Assembly: GCA_002345215.1 (NCBI GenBank)
Contig: DDVH01000043.1
Span: forward strand, 1 to 15,202
Length of the DNA: 15,202 bases
Direction: 5' to 3'
Source of the DNA: Anaerolineales bacterium UBA2317
GTDB lineage: Bacteria > Chloroflexota > Anaerolineae > Anaerolineales > Villigracilaceae
The position numbers were made by a program, and so were the translations under genes. A model generated the notes under the pieces. It had not been told where the DNA came from, ran no database searches, and saw only the letters and a list, made by a program, of their open reading frames with translations. Positions 1 to 6,492 of the stretch are shown here, piece by piece; the stretch's first letter is position 1, and the number at the start of each line of letters is the position of its first letter.

Positions 1-528
1 TACAACCGCATCATTCTTGACCTCGGAACTGGTGACGGCAAATTTGCATTTCATTACGCCCAAACATTTCCCAATCACTTCGTGATTGGATTAGATTCAT
101 GCCGCGAAAATTTGCATGAATACTCGCGTGTAAATCAATCAAATCTTTTATATGTGATTGCAAATGCCCAACAACTGCCATTTGAATTGCATGGATTAAT
201 TTCACATATCCACATCAACTTTCCTTGGGGGAGTTTGCTGGAAAATTTATTAATTGGTGATGCAAACTTTATGTGTGGATTAAATTCCATAGCACGCCCT
301 AATACAACCATTGATCTTCGTTTAAACGGCGGAGGAATGTCTGAACTGGGAATAGATTTTCTCTGTGGAGTGAATCAAATTCAAGAAAACTTATTAAGTT
401 ATGGCTGGAAAATGAAAAAGCCAACTTACATGAGCATTTCTGAACTGCAAAAATTTCCATCCACTTGGGCAAGGCGTTTGGCTCATGGACGCGATCCACG
501 AGTAGTAAAATTAAGTGGTTCAATATAA
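1..528 (+). CDS. 16S rRNA (adenine-1408-N1)-methyltransferase homologue, NpmA/KamB type (5' end missing)
   Basis: The frame is open from base 1 and gives 175 residues ending at TAA 526-528; the natural start lies before the window, probably 20-30 residues upstream judging by NpmA. It is a class I SAM-dependent methyltransferase. Motif I is LDLGTGDGKF (residues 6-15), followed by VIGLDSCRENLHE, whose acidic residue would bind the SAM ribose. The family-specific signs are IANAQQLPFEL (53-63), FPWGSLL (74-80) and STWARRLAHGR (154-164). NpmA and KamB carry FPWGTLL/FPWGSLL and WAKRLAFGR-like segments at the same places. The two tryptophans that clamp the flipped A1408 base in NpmA (W107 and W197) correspond here to W76 and W156. 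Known members methylate N1 of A1408 in the 30S decoding site and confer resistance to kanamycin- and apramycin-type aminoglycosides. Whether this chromosomal copy does so is inference; it could have a housekeeping or different rRNA target. Confidence 0.85.
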   Translation, partial: YNRIILDLGTGDGKFAFHYAQTFPNHFVIGLDSCRENLHEYSRVNQSNLLYVIANAQQLPFELHGLISHIHINFPWGSLLENLLIGDANFMCGLNSIARPNTTIDLRLNGGGMSELGIDFLCGVNQIQENLLSYGWKMKKPTYMSISELQKFPSTWARRLAHGRDPRVVKLSGSI

Positions 529-563
529 AAAAGAAAGTCACTCTTTACGAGTGACTTTCTTTT
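529..563. terminator. Bidirectional intrinsic terminator
   Basis: A perfect 15-bp stem (529-543 with 549-563) encloses the loop TTTAC. It has an A-rich left flank and a T-run on the right, so it can work on both strands. It lies directly after the methyltransferase stop and shares one base with the stop codon of the convergent oxidoreductase gene. Confidence 0.9.
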
Positions 564-2050
564 TACTTCAAAACCTTCACTACATTTCTTCCACTCGCCC
601 CGCTGACTCCGCCTCCGCCATGCACTCCGCTTCCGCACAGATATAAATTGTCAATTGGTGTTTTATGATTCGACCAGCCTGGTATCGGACGCATGAATAA
701 GAACTGATCAAGCATTAATTGTCCGTGATTAATATCGCCTTCGGTTAAGCCATAAACTTCTTCTAAATCTTTTGGAGTTATCAATTTACGATTTACGATT
801 GATGATTTCAGATTAGGGAAATATTCTGCCAATGTATCAATTGCTAACTTTTCAACTTTTTCACTTTCTACTTTCCACTCACTATTTTTCAAATTGTATG
901 GAGCAAATTGAAAATGGATTGAAACTGTATTTCCAGAAGTCGTGACTTCAAGATATGGCTTTTCTGAAATCTCTCCATACTTCGCGGCATCGTATGCTTT
1001 TTCCAAATATTTAATGGAAGGCGCAACAGCTAAAGTACCTTCTGGAATTCCATGATTTCCATTTGTTTGTAAATGAATCTTTGCAACTGAACCACGCATT
1101 TTGATAGATTGCGTATGCCAGACAAATTCAGGTGGCAAATCTTGTGCGCCGACAAGTTTCAGCAATGTGTGTTTTGGGTCTGCTGATGAAAGGATATTAT
1201 CTGCCAGAATTTCTTCACCATTTGCAAGGAGGACACCTTTGGCAATTTGATTTTCAATTTTGATTTTGGCAACTTCTGCATCCGTTCGAATCTCACCGCC
1301 AAATGACTTGACCAAATTTGCTAAAGCGTTTGTGATTTCACCTGCTTTACCAACATTGATATGAGCCAATCCACCACGATTTAACCAGTTGTGAATTAGA
1401 GTATACCCCGTCCCAGCGGACATGCTTCCTAAAGTTGAACCATGAATCGCGACAGAAGCAATTGCACCCCTCACAACTTCACTTTCAAAATATTCTTCCA
1501 CCAACTCTTGAGCAGACATAGGCAAAGCGCGGATAAAGTTAAGCATATCTTTTCTGCCAGCCAAACGAAGTTCAAGACCTAATTCTAAAAGTCCATAGCC
1601 ATCACGGAGATTCATATTCTTTGGTAAACGCGGCATGATGGTCGCATAAGCCGCATCTAAAATGCTTGCGGCTTTATCCATAAAGCGGACAAATTCATTC
1701 CAGTTGTTTGCATCTTTTTCAGAGAATCGTTTTATAGATTCTTCATTCAGAATTAAATGATTCCCATCAGGTTGTAATGAAATAAACGGCGGTCGAGTAG
1801 AGCGAGTGTTCTTCTCGCTCGTATCGAGACCTAATTTCAAATCTTTGATAATGTCAGGTCGTAACGTTCCGCCTGTTTGTATAGAATCAACTGTGAAATT
1901 TTCACCGAAGGATTCAGTCACAACTGAACCGCCGATAATAGAACGGCGTTCAAGGACTAAAACTTTTTTGCCTTGTTTTGCTAAATATGCGGCGGCGACA
2001 AGCCCATTGTGCCCCGCGCCGATAATGATGGTGTTGTAGTGATTTGTCAT
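563..2050 (-). CDS. FAD-dependent oxidoreductase of the phytoene desaturase-related/PYROXD2 family, paralogue A
   Basis: 495 residues. The N-terminal Rossmann dinucleotide-binding motif is IIIGAGHNGLVAAAYLA (8-24), with glutamate E34 in VLVLERR closing the second strand to hold the FAD ribose, followed by IIGGSVVTE. The C-terminal FAD-binding segment is NLYLCGSGVHGGGGVSGASG (468-487). These mark the flavin amine oxidase/CrtI-like superfamily; the whole length resembles PYROXD2-type proteins rather than true carotenoid desaturases, and no carotenoid genes are nearby. The substrate is unknown and the protein is probably cytosolic. ATG at 2048-2050 is preceded only by a weak AAGG. It is clearly paralogous to the protein encoded at 2587-4191 (shared GHNGLVAAAYLA, SADPK, PSI.Y.E.AYD.AKYG, HG.L.L.Q..F.RP.P.W), but the central part is divergent. 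Around residues 77-87 it carries an odd stretch encoded by a DNA palindrome (1793-1827). Confidence 0.85.
   Translation of the reverse strand: MTNHYNTIIIGAGHNGLVAAAYLAKQGKKVLVLERRSIIGGSVVTESFGENFTVDSIQTGGTLRPDIIKDLKLGLDTSEKNTRSTRPPFISLQPDGNHLILNEESIKRFSEKDANNWNEFVRFMDKAASILDAAYATIMPRLPKNMNLRDGYGLLELGLELRLAGRKDMLNFIRALPMSAQELVEEYFESEVVRGAIASVAIHGSTLGSMSAGTGYTLIHNWLNRGGLAHINVGKAGEITNALANLVKSFGGEIRTDAEVAKIKIENQIAKGVLLANGEEILADNILSSADPKHTLLKLVGAQDLPPEFVWHTQSIKMRGSVAKIHLQTNGNHGIPEGTLAVAPSIKYLEKAYDAAKYGEISEKPYLEVTTSGNTVSIHFQFAPYNLKNSEWKVESEKVEKLAIDTLAEYFPNLKSSIVNRKLITPKDLEEVYGLTEGDINHGQLMLDQFLFMRPIPGWSNHKTPIDNLYLCGSGVHGGGGVSGASGRNVVKVLK
1793..1827. repeat. Palindromic element inside the coding sequence of oxidoreductase A
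   Basis: GAGCGAG (1800-1806) is the exact reverse complement of CTCGCTC (1814-1820) around a 7-base loop. Outside a symmetric GTA/GTA internal loop, TCGA (1793-1796) pairs with TCGA (1824-1827). The gene's other sequence is not palindromic. In protein it falls in a hydrophilic stretch (LDTSEKNTRSTRPPF) where paralogue B has LPKHGLKILPLPSTF. It looks like a short repeat tolerated in frame. Confidence 0.6.
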
Positions 2051-2084
2051 GAATGATACCTTTTTATTATGCTATACTGCATTT

Positions 2085-2090
2085 TATAAT
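2085..2090 (+). promoter_or_regulatory. Possible -10 element (TATAAT) for the small gene at 2124
   Basis: TATAAT lies 33 bases before the chosen ATG, inside the AT-rich 73-base space between two divergent genes. No good -35 hexamer is seen at 16-18 bases, so the call rests on the -10 match alone. The same space must also hold the promoter of the oxidoreductase on the other strand. Confidence 0.35.
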
Positions 2091-2123
2091 AGTCGTTTGT
2101 CTTACATTGACGGAGGAGTAAGT

Positions 2124-2468
2124 ATGGGAAGCATTCAAGTATGCCGAATTGTACATGGCTATAATCCCAAACAACAAGTAAATCAATGGTGGGAAGCTAA
2201 ATTAATCACACCTGAAGGCGAACAAAATATCTATCGAGAAGAATACCAAGATGATAAGTACAAGAGTGATACGGCAAGTTTTTTAGGACATATGTTTAAT
2301 CTCACTTTCAATCAAAGCAAGCTGGATCAGGAAGATATTAAATCTAGGGAGTTAATGAACAGTGTACACGCCAAATTAATTGCCAAACTCATGCAAGATG
2401 GCTGGGAACCTACCAGCAACGATAGTAATGGAAGAATAAACATGATGAAGCGGGTGCAACCACAATAA
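2124..2468 (+). CDS. Small soluble protein of unknown function
   Basis: 114 residues from ATG 2124, chosen because GGAGGA at 2112-2117 is a strong ribosome binding site at the right distance. An in-frame ATG at 2049 would add 25 residues but overlaps the start codon of the divergent gene and has no such site. The product is polar, with no signal peptide or membrane segment. It begins MGSIQVCRIVHG, is tryptophan-rich near residues 22-23, and ends with a helix followed by LIAKLMQDGWEP and a basic tail (MMKRVQPQ). The layout of a short sheet domain followed by a helix and a GWEP turn recalls small uncharacterised proteins seen in Chloroflexota and Actinobacteria; no function can be assigned. It lies between the two paralogous oxidoreductase genes, on the opposite strand to both. 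Confidence 0.7.
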   Translation: MGSIQVCRIVHGYNPKQQVNQWWEAKLITPEGEQNIYREEYQDDKYKSDTASFLGHMFNLTFNQSKLDQEDIKSRELMNSVHAKLIAKLMQDGWEPTSNDSNGRINMMKRVQPQ

Positions 2469-2586
2469 AAATCTCGATAAAGTTTTATATTGCTGTTTAT
2501 TCATTATTCAACATGCTAAAGCGTAGACCAAACTCCATTCAACAGAATCAACTTCCAGTTAAGTAATGAAGCGGTTATTCATCCAA

Positions 2587-4191
2587 TTACAACTTACCAT
2601 CCTTCAACATTTCTTTCGCTGCCAACATCCCAGCCGCGCCCATCACACCGCCACCTGGATGTGCACCTGCCGCGCCGAAATAATATCCTTTGAGTGGCGT
2701 GCGGAAATCTGCCCATTGCGGAGTGGGGCGCAAGAAAAAGATTTGATGCAACAACAACTCGCCGTGAAAAATATTTCCACCAGTGATGCCTGCAATCGCT
2801 TCGATATCTTTTGGCGAAATCACTTGCATGCCCACAATACATTTGCGAATGTTCGGCGCATATTGTTCGATGGTCGAAATCACGGCTTCACCCAATTGAT
2901 TTCTGCGTTCATCGTTCCAACCGCCTTCCAAATCATACGGCGCATATTGCACAAAACACGAAAGCACGTGTTGCCCAGGCGGCGCCATATCGGGGTCAAT
3001 CATCGAAGGGAAAATCATATCAAGATACGGACGTTTTGAAATTTGACCATACTTCGCATCGTCATACGCGCGTTCAATATAATCAATGCTCGGGCTGATC
3101 GAAACCGCGCCGCGATGCAAAACTGAATCATGACCTTTGCCTTCAAATGGCATCGCCGTAAAGTTTGGCAATTCACTCAATGCAATATTGACCTTGCCCG
3201 ACGAGCCGCGTGTGCGAAAGTTTTTTATGGATGTAACAAAATCATCAGGCAGATATTTATCTTCAACGAATTGCAAGAACGTTCGTTTTGGATCAGCGGC
3301 AGACATGACAACTTTGGATTGAATCTCATCGCCATTTTCTAAGATGACGCCCACTGCGCTTCCATTCTTAACCTTGACTTGATTCACTGAAGCGTTGACT
3401 CTTATCTCAACCCCAAGCGCTTGCGCCGCGTTAAGAATGGAGCCGCTGACTCCGCCAGAACCATTCTTTGCAAAACCCCATGCACGAAACGCGCCGTCAA
3501 TTTCGCCCATGTAATGATGAAGCAACACATACGCTGTGCCAGGTGAACGTGGACCTAAAAACGTACCGATGATTCCACTGGCGGCTTTTGTGCCTTTGAG
3601 TGCATCAGTTTCAAACCATTCCTCCAACAAATCTGCAGACGATTGTGTAGCAAGTTTTGCAATCGTATACAGTTCTTTTTCTTTGAGGCTCGCGGCGTAT
3701 TGACCCACTTTCAATAATCCCATCATATCGCGGATACTTAACGAAGATGGGTCTGGTGGAATTAAATTGATAATCGGTTTAATCGCTTTAGCGGCGCGTG
3801 CCATCACACGTGCATATTCATCATACGCTTCTGCATCTTTCGGAGAGTGACGATAAATCTCACGACGAGTCAAATCATGGTCATCCCACGCGGCAAGATA
3901 ATCTCCGTTTTCCATGGGCGTGAATGTGCTGGGTAGTGGCAGAATCTTTAATCCATGCTTGGGCAATTCCAAATCACGGATAATTTCTGGGCGTAATAAA
4001 CTCACCACGTATGAAAATTCAGTGAATTTATAGCCAGGGAAAATCTCCTCGGTCACCGCCGCCCCGCCGACGATGTGTCTGCGTTCAAGCACAACGACTT
4101 TTTTCCCTGCCCGTGCTAAATATGCCGCGGCGACAAGTCCATTGTGTCCACCGCCGATGATGATTGCGTCGTAATTGTTTGATAATGTCAT
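2587..4191 (-). CDS. FAD-dependent oxidoreductase, PYROXD2-like, paralogue B
   Basis: 534 residues. Dinucleotide-binding motif IIIGGGHNGLVAAAYLARAG lies at residues 10-29, with E36 in VVVLERRHIVGG. A middle segment GPRSPGTAYVLLHHYMGE closely resembles that of PYROXD2 proteins. The C-terminal FAD segment is YYFGAAGAHPGGGVMGAAG (about 503-521). Catalytic reaction and substrate are unknown for the family; CrtI-like desaturation of a lipid or oxidation of an amine is possible. ATG 4189-4191 lacks a clear ribosome binding site (upstream AGAAAAGAATAACTT). It lies 95 bases downstream of the GcvT-like gene on the same strand, separated by a nested palindrome, so co-transcription is plausible but not certain. 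Its sampled GC is clearly higher than that of paralogue A (33 G+C in row 3421-3480 against 25 in row 1321-1380). Confidence 0.88.
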   Translation of the reverse strand: MTLSNNYDAIIIGGGHNGLVAAAYLARAGKKVVVLERRHIVGGAAVTEEIFPGYKFTEFSYVVSLLRPEIIRDLELPKHGLKILPLPSTFTPMENGDYLAAWDDHDLTRREIYRHSPKDAEAYDEYARVMARAAKAIKPIINLIPPDPSSLSIRDMMGLLKVGQYAASLKEKELYTIAKLATQSSADLLEEWFETDALKGTKAASGIIGTFLGPRSPGTAYVLLHHYMGEIDGAFRAWGFAKNGSGGVSGSILNAAQALGVEIRVNASVNQVKVKNGSAVGVILENGDEIQSKVVMSAADPKRTFLQFVEDKYLPDDFVTSIKNFRTRGSSGKVNIALSELPNFTAMPFEGKGHDSVLHRGAVSISPSIDYIERAYDDAKYGQISKRPYLDMIFPSMIDPDMAPPGQHVLSCFVQYAPYDLEGGWNDERRNQLGEAVISTIEQYAPNIRKCIVGMQVISPKDIEAIAGITGGNIFHGELLLHQIFFLRPTPQWADFRTPLKGYYFGAAGAHPGGGVMGAAGMLAAKEMLKDGKL

Positions 4192-4214
4192 AAGTTATTC
4201 TTTTCTGTTTGAAT

Positions 4215-4291
4215 GTTAACAAGTTTGAATGTTTGAAAATTACAGGTTGGAAGGTTTAACTTTTCAACCTGTAACTTGTAAACTTGCTAAC
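4215..4291. repeat. Nested imperfect palindrome in the intergenic space
   Basis: The inner arms 4240-4252 and 4262-4274 (TTACAGGTTGGAA against TTTCAACCTGTAA, one G-T position) enclose 9 bases. The outer arms GTTAACAAGTTT (4215-4226) and AAACTTGCTAAC (4280-4291) pair at 11 of 12 positions. It has no terminal T-run on the minus strand, so it is better called a repeat than a terminator. It covers the TAG stop of the GcvT-like gene (4287-4289). Confidence 0.7.
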
Positions 4292-5483
4292 GTTTTTTCC
4301 ATTCAGGCTCATAAAACGGCAACTTGACCACTTTCGCAGGCGCATGTTGACGATGATGCTCGACTGTAATTTCCATTCTTAAATCTGTTCCAACTTCGTA
4401 ATAAGGTTTTTGTAAATGTGCTAAGGCGATATATTTCTTCAACAATGGTGACCAAGTTGAAGTAGAAGCATATCCAACCTGCACATTGCCAGAAAGAATT
4501 GGCAGGCTTCCACGAACTGCCATGCTAGGGATTTGAGGCGGTAAATCAACTCGCTTGAAGATATTTTCCATTCCTACCCAATCCACTTCCAAACCAACCA
4601 TTTTCCATTCCGAGCCTTCGCGCTTTTCTTTTTCCAATGCACGCCGACCTACAAAATAACCTTGTTTATCTAATGCAACTGTCCAATCCAAACCCAATTC
4701 AAACGGCGATGATTTTTGTGATTCAATCCACGCGTGCGTTGAAGATGTGTAATCTACATCCAACATGAACAAACCTGCTTCCACGCGTGCCATGTCCATT
4801 GCGAGAATACCTACAGGTGTAATTCCATAATCTGCACCTGCTTCCATCAACGTATCCCAAATTTTGATAGCATCTTTTGCATTCATCCAAATTTCGTAAC
4901 CAAGGTCACCTGTGTAACCTGTTCTTGAAATTGTGACTTCGATTCCTTTGATTTTATTTTTCATCAGACGGAAATATTTCAACTCATCTACAGAATTCTC
5001 AACAACCTTATTCAAAACTTTTCTTGTGTTTGGACCTTGAAAACTTAACGCCGCAATATCATCCGTGACTTCGGTGATTTCAACTTGCATATCCACAGCA
5101 TTCATAGATAACCATCGTAAGTTTGGTTCAGCGGCAGTTAATCGGAATGTGGTTTCATCCAGCCGTGAGACAGTGCCATCATCAATCATCTTACCTTCTT
5201 CGTCACACCAGCCTGTGTATACGACTTGTCCAATTTTCATTTTGTGGATATCTCTGGTAGTGACACGATGTAATAAAGCCGCCGCATCTTTTCCTTTGAT
5301 GATGTACTTAATCAACGGCGAGACATCTATCAACGCCGCGGAGTTGCGGATTGCCCAATATTCTCTGTCAAGCACATGTTCATACGAGCCGACGACAAAA
5401 TATCCCGCCCACTTGCGCCAGTTCTGTGGCTGGCATAATGCGGACGTTCTTTCATGAAATGGTGTGTTTTTGAGATTGAGCAT
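4287..5483 (-). CDS. GcvT-fold folate-binding aminomethyltransferase family protein
   Basis: 398 residues against about 360 for a usual glycine-cleavage T protein. GcvT-fold signatures in order: HRVTTRDIHKMKIGQVVYT (72-90), EEGKMIDDGTVSRL (95-108) with the conserved aspartates D101/D102 near the folate, FQGPNTRKVL (148-157), SRTGYTGDLGYEIW (186-199), AMDMARVEAG (228-237). The fold binds tetrahydrofolate and accepts a one-carbon unit from a methylated or aminomethylated substrate. No glycine-cleavage P, H or L genes are nearby, so a stand-alone demethylase or aminomethyltransferase role is more likely than glycine cleavage; the substrate is unknown. ATG 5481-5483 has AAAGGA (5492-5497) eight bases upstream, inside the end of the preceding gene, which stops only 4 bases before. 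This suggests translational coupling with that gene. The oxidoreductase downstream may act in the same pathway. Confidence 0.85.
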   Translation of the reverse strand: MLNLKNTPFHERTSALCQPQNWRKWAGYFVVGSYEHVLDREYWAIRNSAALIDVSPLIKYIIKGKDAAALLHRVTTRDIHKMKIGQVVYTGWCDEEGKMIDDGTVSRLDETTFRLTAAEPNLRWLSMNAVDMQVEITEVTDDIAALSFQGPNTRKVLNKVVENSVDELKYFRLMKNKIKGIEVTISRTGYTGDLGYEIWMNAKDAIKIWDTLMEAGADYGITPVGILAMDMARVEAGLFMLDVDYTSSTHAWIESQKSSPFELGLDWTVALDKQGYFVGRRALEKEKREGSEWKMVGLEVDWVGMENIFKRVDLPPQIPSMAVRGSLPILSGNVQVGYASTSTWSPLLKKYIALAHLQKPYYEVGTDLRMEITVEHHRQHAPAKVVKLPFYEPEWKKR

Positions 5484-5487
5484 AAAA

Positions 5488-5985
5488 TTATTCCTTTGGC
5501 AGTAAAACGCTTTCTGAAATTATTTGGTCATTTATTTTTCTTCCTGAATAAACTAATAATAAGAAAGTTATAATACTTGGAATTATAAATAATGGATGGA
5601 AACTTAGTATCCACATAACCTCAGAAACATTATCATTTGGATAGAAAATCAATGAAACAATCATATTTGACAAAATTATTGGTAGTATCGCAAAAATTAA
5701 TTCTATTAATCCTTTAATAAAAACAGGTAGTCTCTTATTATTGAAAACAAGACTAAAGCTAAGTCCTATTGCTGCCAATGTTGACATTGATAAATAAGTA
5801 AGCCCAAAGATTGTAGAAACTAGAAGGCTATCAAAAATATCCCAATAATATAAGTACACGCCACTCGTCCATAAAGTTATTAATAATACCCATACTGCTA
5901 TAGACAAAGAACCATAAATCCAAATAATTTTGATGCTACTAATCACAGCAGTTTTAACTTTTGTATAGAAAGGTGTATTTTTCAT
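5488..5985 (-). CDS. Small AT-rich integral membrane protein, unknown
   Basis: 165 residues from ATG 5983-5985; a longer reading from TTG at 6024 would overlap the cupin gene and has no support. About four hydrophobic helices are visible: near residues 18-42 (IKIIWIYGSLSIAVWVLLIT), 53-77, 88-108 (IKGLIELIFAILPIILSN) and 127-146 (LFIIPSIITFLLLVY). The tail is charged and probably cytoplasmic. No signal motif or family is recognised. There is no Shine-Dalgarno sequence; the start lies 10 bases after the cupin stop, so translation may depend on coupling. Base composition is strikingly AT-rich: rows 5521-5760 contain 58 G+C in 240 bases (24%), whereas sampled rows of the neighbouring genes are around 45-55%. 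This suggests a different origin. Confidence 0.7.
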   Translation of the reverse strand: MKNTPFYTKVKTAVISSIKIIWIYGSLSIAVWVLLITLWTSGVYLYYWDIFDSLLVSTIFGLTYLSMSTLAAIGLSFSLVFNNKRLPVFIKGLIELIFAILPIILSNMIVSLIFYPNDNVSEVMWILSFHPLFIIPSIITFLLLVYSGRKINDQIISESVLLPKE

Positions 5986-5995
5986 GGTAGGAGAT

Positions 5996-6322
5996 TTATT
6001 TATTCGAATACTCCGCAGGCGCAAAGAACACCAATACTGTCAATTCTTCTTCAATAGAATAAAATTTGTGTTCCACATTCTTTTCCACATACACAATTGA
6101 CCCTGCACTCACATCACGATTTTCATCCGCAACTTTTATTTTCCCTTTGCCACTCACTACATAATAAACTTCATCTTCTGTGTGCGGACTTTGCGAATCA
6201 ACTCCGTTGGCGGGCAAAACATAAAGTCCCATGCTTAGGTCTGGGACTTTGAGAAATTCAAGATAAGCTTTGTTGCTTGATTCTCTTTGTGAAATGAGTT
6301 GGGTGAGTTCGTAGGCTTGCAT
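5996..6322 (-). CDS. Small single-domain cupin protein
   Basis: 108 residues forming one cupin beta-barrel. Cupin motif 1 is seen as SPHTEDEVYYVVSGKG (45-60), with H47 and E51 as likely metal ligands; the second histidine of the usual HxH pair is absent. Motif 2 is GSIVYVEKNVEHKF (74-87) with H85. VYYVVSGKGKIKV is the typical turn between them. Such proteins bind a metal and a small ligand, as enzymes or sensors; the reaction cannot be told. ATG 6320-6322 has GGAGA (6328-6332) five bases upstream. It is the first gene of a tight minus-strand run with the membrane protein and the GcvT-like protein, under a promoter at 6392-6421. Confidence 0.85.
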   Translation of the reverse strand: MQAYELTQLISQRESSNKAYLEFLKVPDLSMGLYVLPANGVDSQSPHTEDEVYYVVSGKGKIKVADENRDVSAGSIVYVEKNVEHKFYSIEEELTVLVFFAPAEYSNK

Positions 6323-6338
6323 GGGATTCTCCGACGGT

Positions 6339-6382
6339 AGACCATAGACCGTTTACTGTCTATCTTCCACCGTCTATGGTCT
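6339..6382. repeat. Inverted repeat in the leader of the cupin gene
   Basis: AGACCATAGAC (6339-6349) is the exact reverse complement of GTCTATGGTCT (6372-6382), with 22 bases between that contain further partial copies (GTCTAT, ACCG). It fills nearly the whole stretch between the predicted transcription start (about 6385) and the ribosome binding site, so the cupin mRNA would begin with a hairpin. Confidence 0.75.
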
Positions 6383-6391
6383 GAACTTGAA

Positions 6392-6421
6392 ATTATATAT
6401 AATTTTACCCGCCTTGTTCAA
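6392..6421 (-). promoter_or_regulatory. Promoter of the cupin gene run
   Basis: On the minus strand TTGAAC (6416-6421) is followed after 18 bases by TATAAT (6392-6397), a good sigma-70-type match. It sits between the terminator of the upstream gene and the cupin leader. Confidence 0.65.
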
Positions 6422-6447
6422 AATCAAAAAGAAGCAAAATTAATGCA

Positions 6448-6476
6448 AAAAAGTCAGGCAAAATGCCTGACTTTTT
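6448..6476 (-). terminator. Intrinsic terminator after the membrane-anchored protein gene
   Basis: A perfect 13-bp stem (6448-6460 with 6464-6476) has a 3-base loop, and on the minus strand it ends in a run of T. It lies 16 bases past the stop of the gene at 6493-7062 and isolates it from the cupin run. The A and T tails are on both sides, so it could also act on the plus strand. Confidence 0.9.
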
Positions 6477-6492
6477 GTATCTTTATGAACTA

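Noticed and set aside
2049..2123. Upstream in-frame ATG extending the small gene by 25 residues
   Set aside because: It overlaps the start codon of the divergent oxidoreductase, has no ribosome binding site and runs through the promoter-like region; GGAGGA at 2112-2117 points to ATG 2124.
2469..2586. Terminator between the convergent small gene and oxidoreductase B
   Set aside because: No stem of useful length with a T-run was found in this 118-base AT-rich space.
563..4191. Carotenoid biosynthesis (phytoene desaturase) cluster
   Set aside because: The proteins share the CrtI-like FAD fold but match PYROXD2-type sequences better, and no phytoene synthase or cyclase gene is present.
4287..5483. 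Glycine-cleavage T protein (gcvT)
   Set aside because: Length and sequence between the motifs differ from the canonical protein and no gcvH, gcvP or lipoamide dehydrogenase gene is nearby; only the fold-level call is safe.
5986..6024. TTG start extending the AT-rich membrane protein into the cupin gene
   Set aside because: It would overlap the cupin coding end and adds a basic segment with no hydrophobic or family support; ATG 5985 is simpler.
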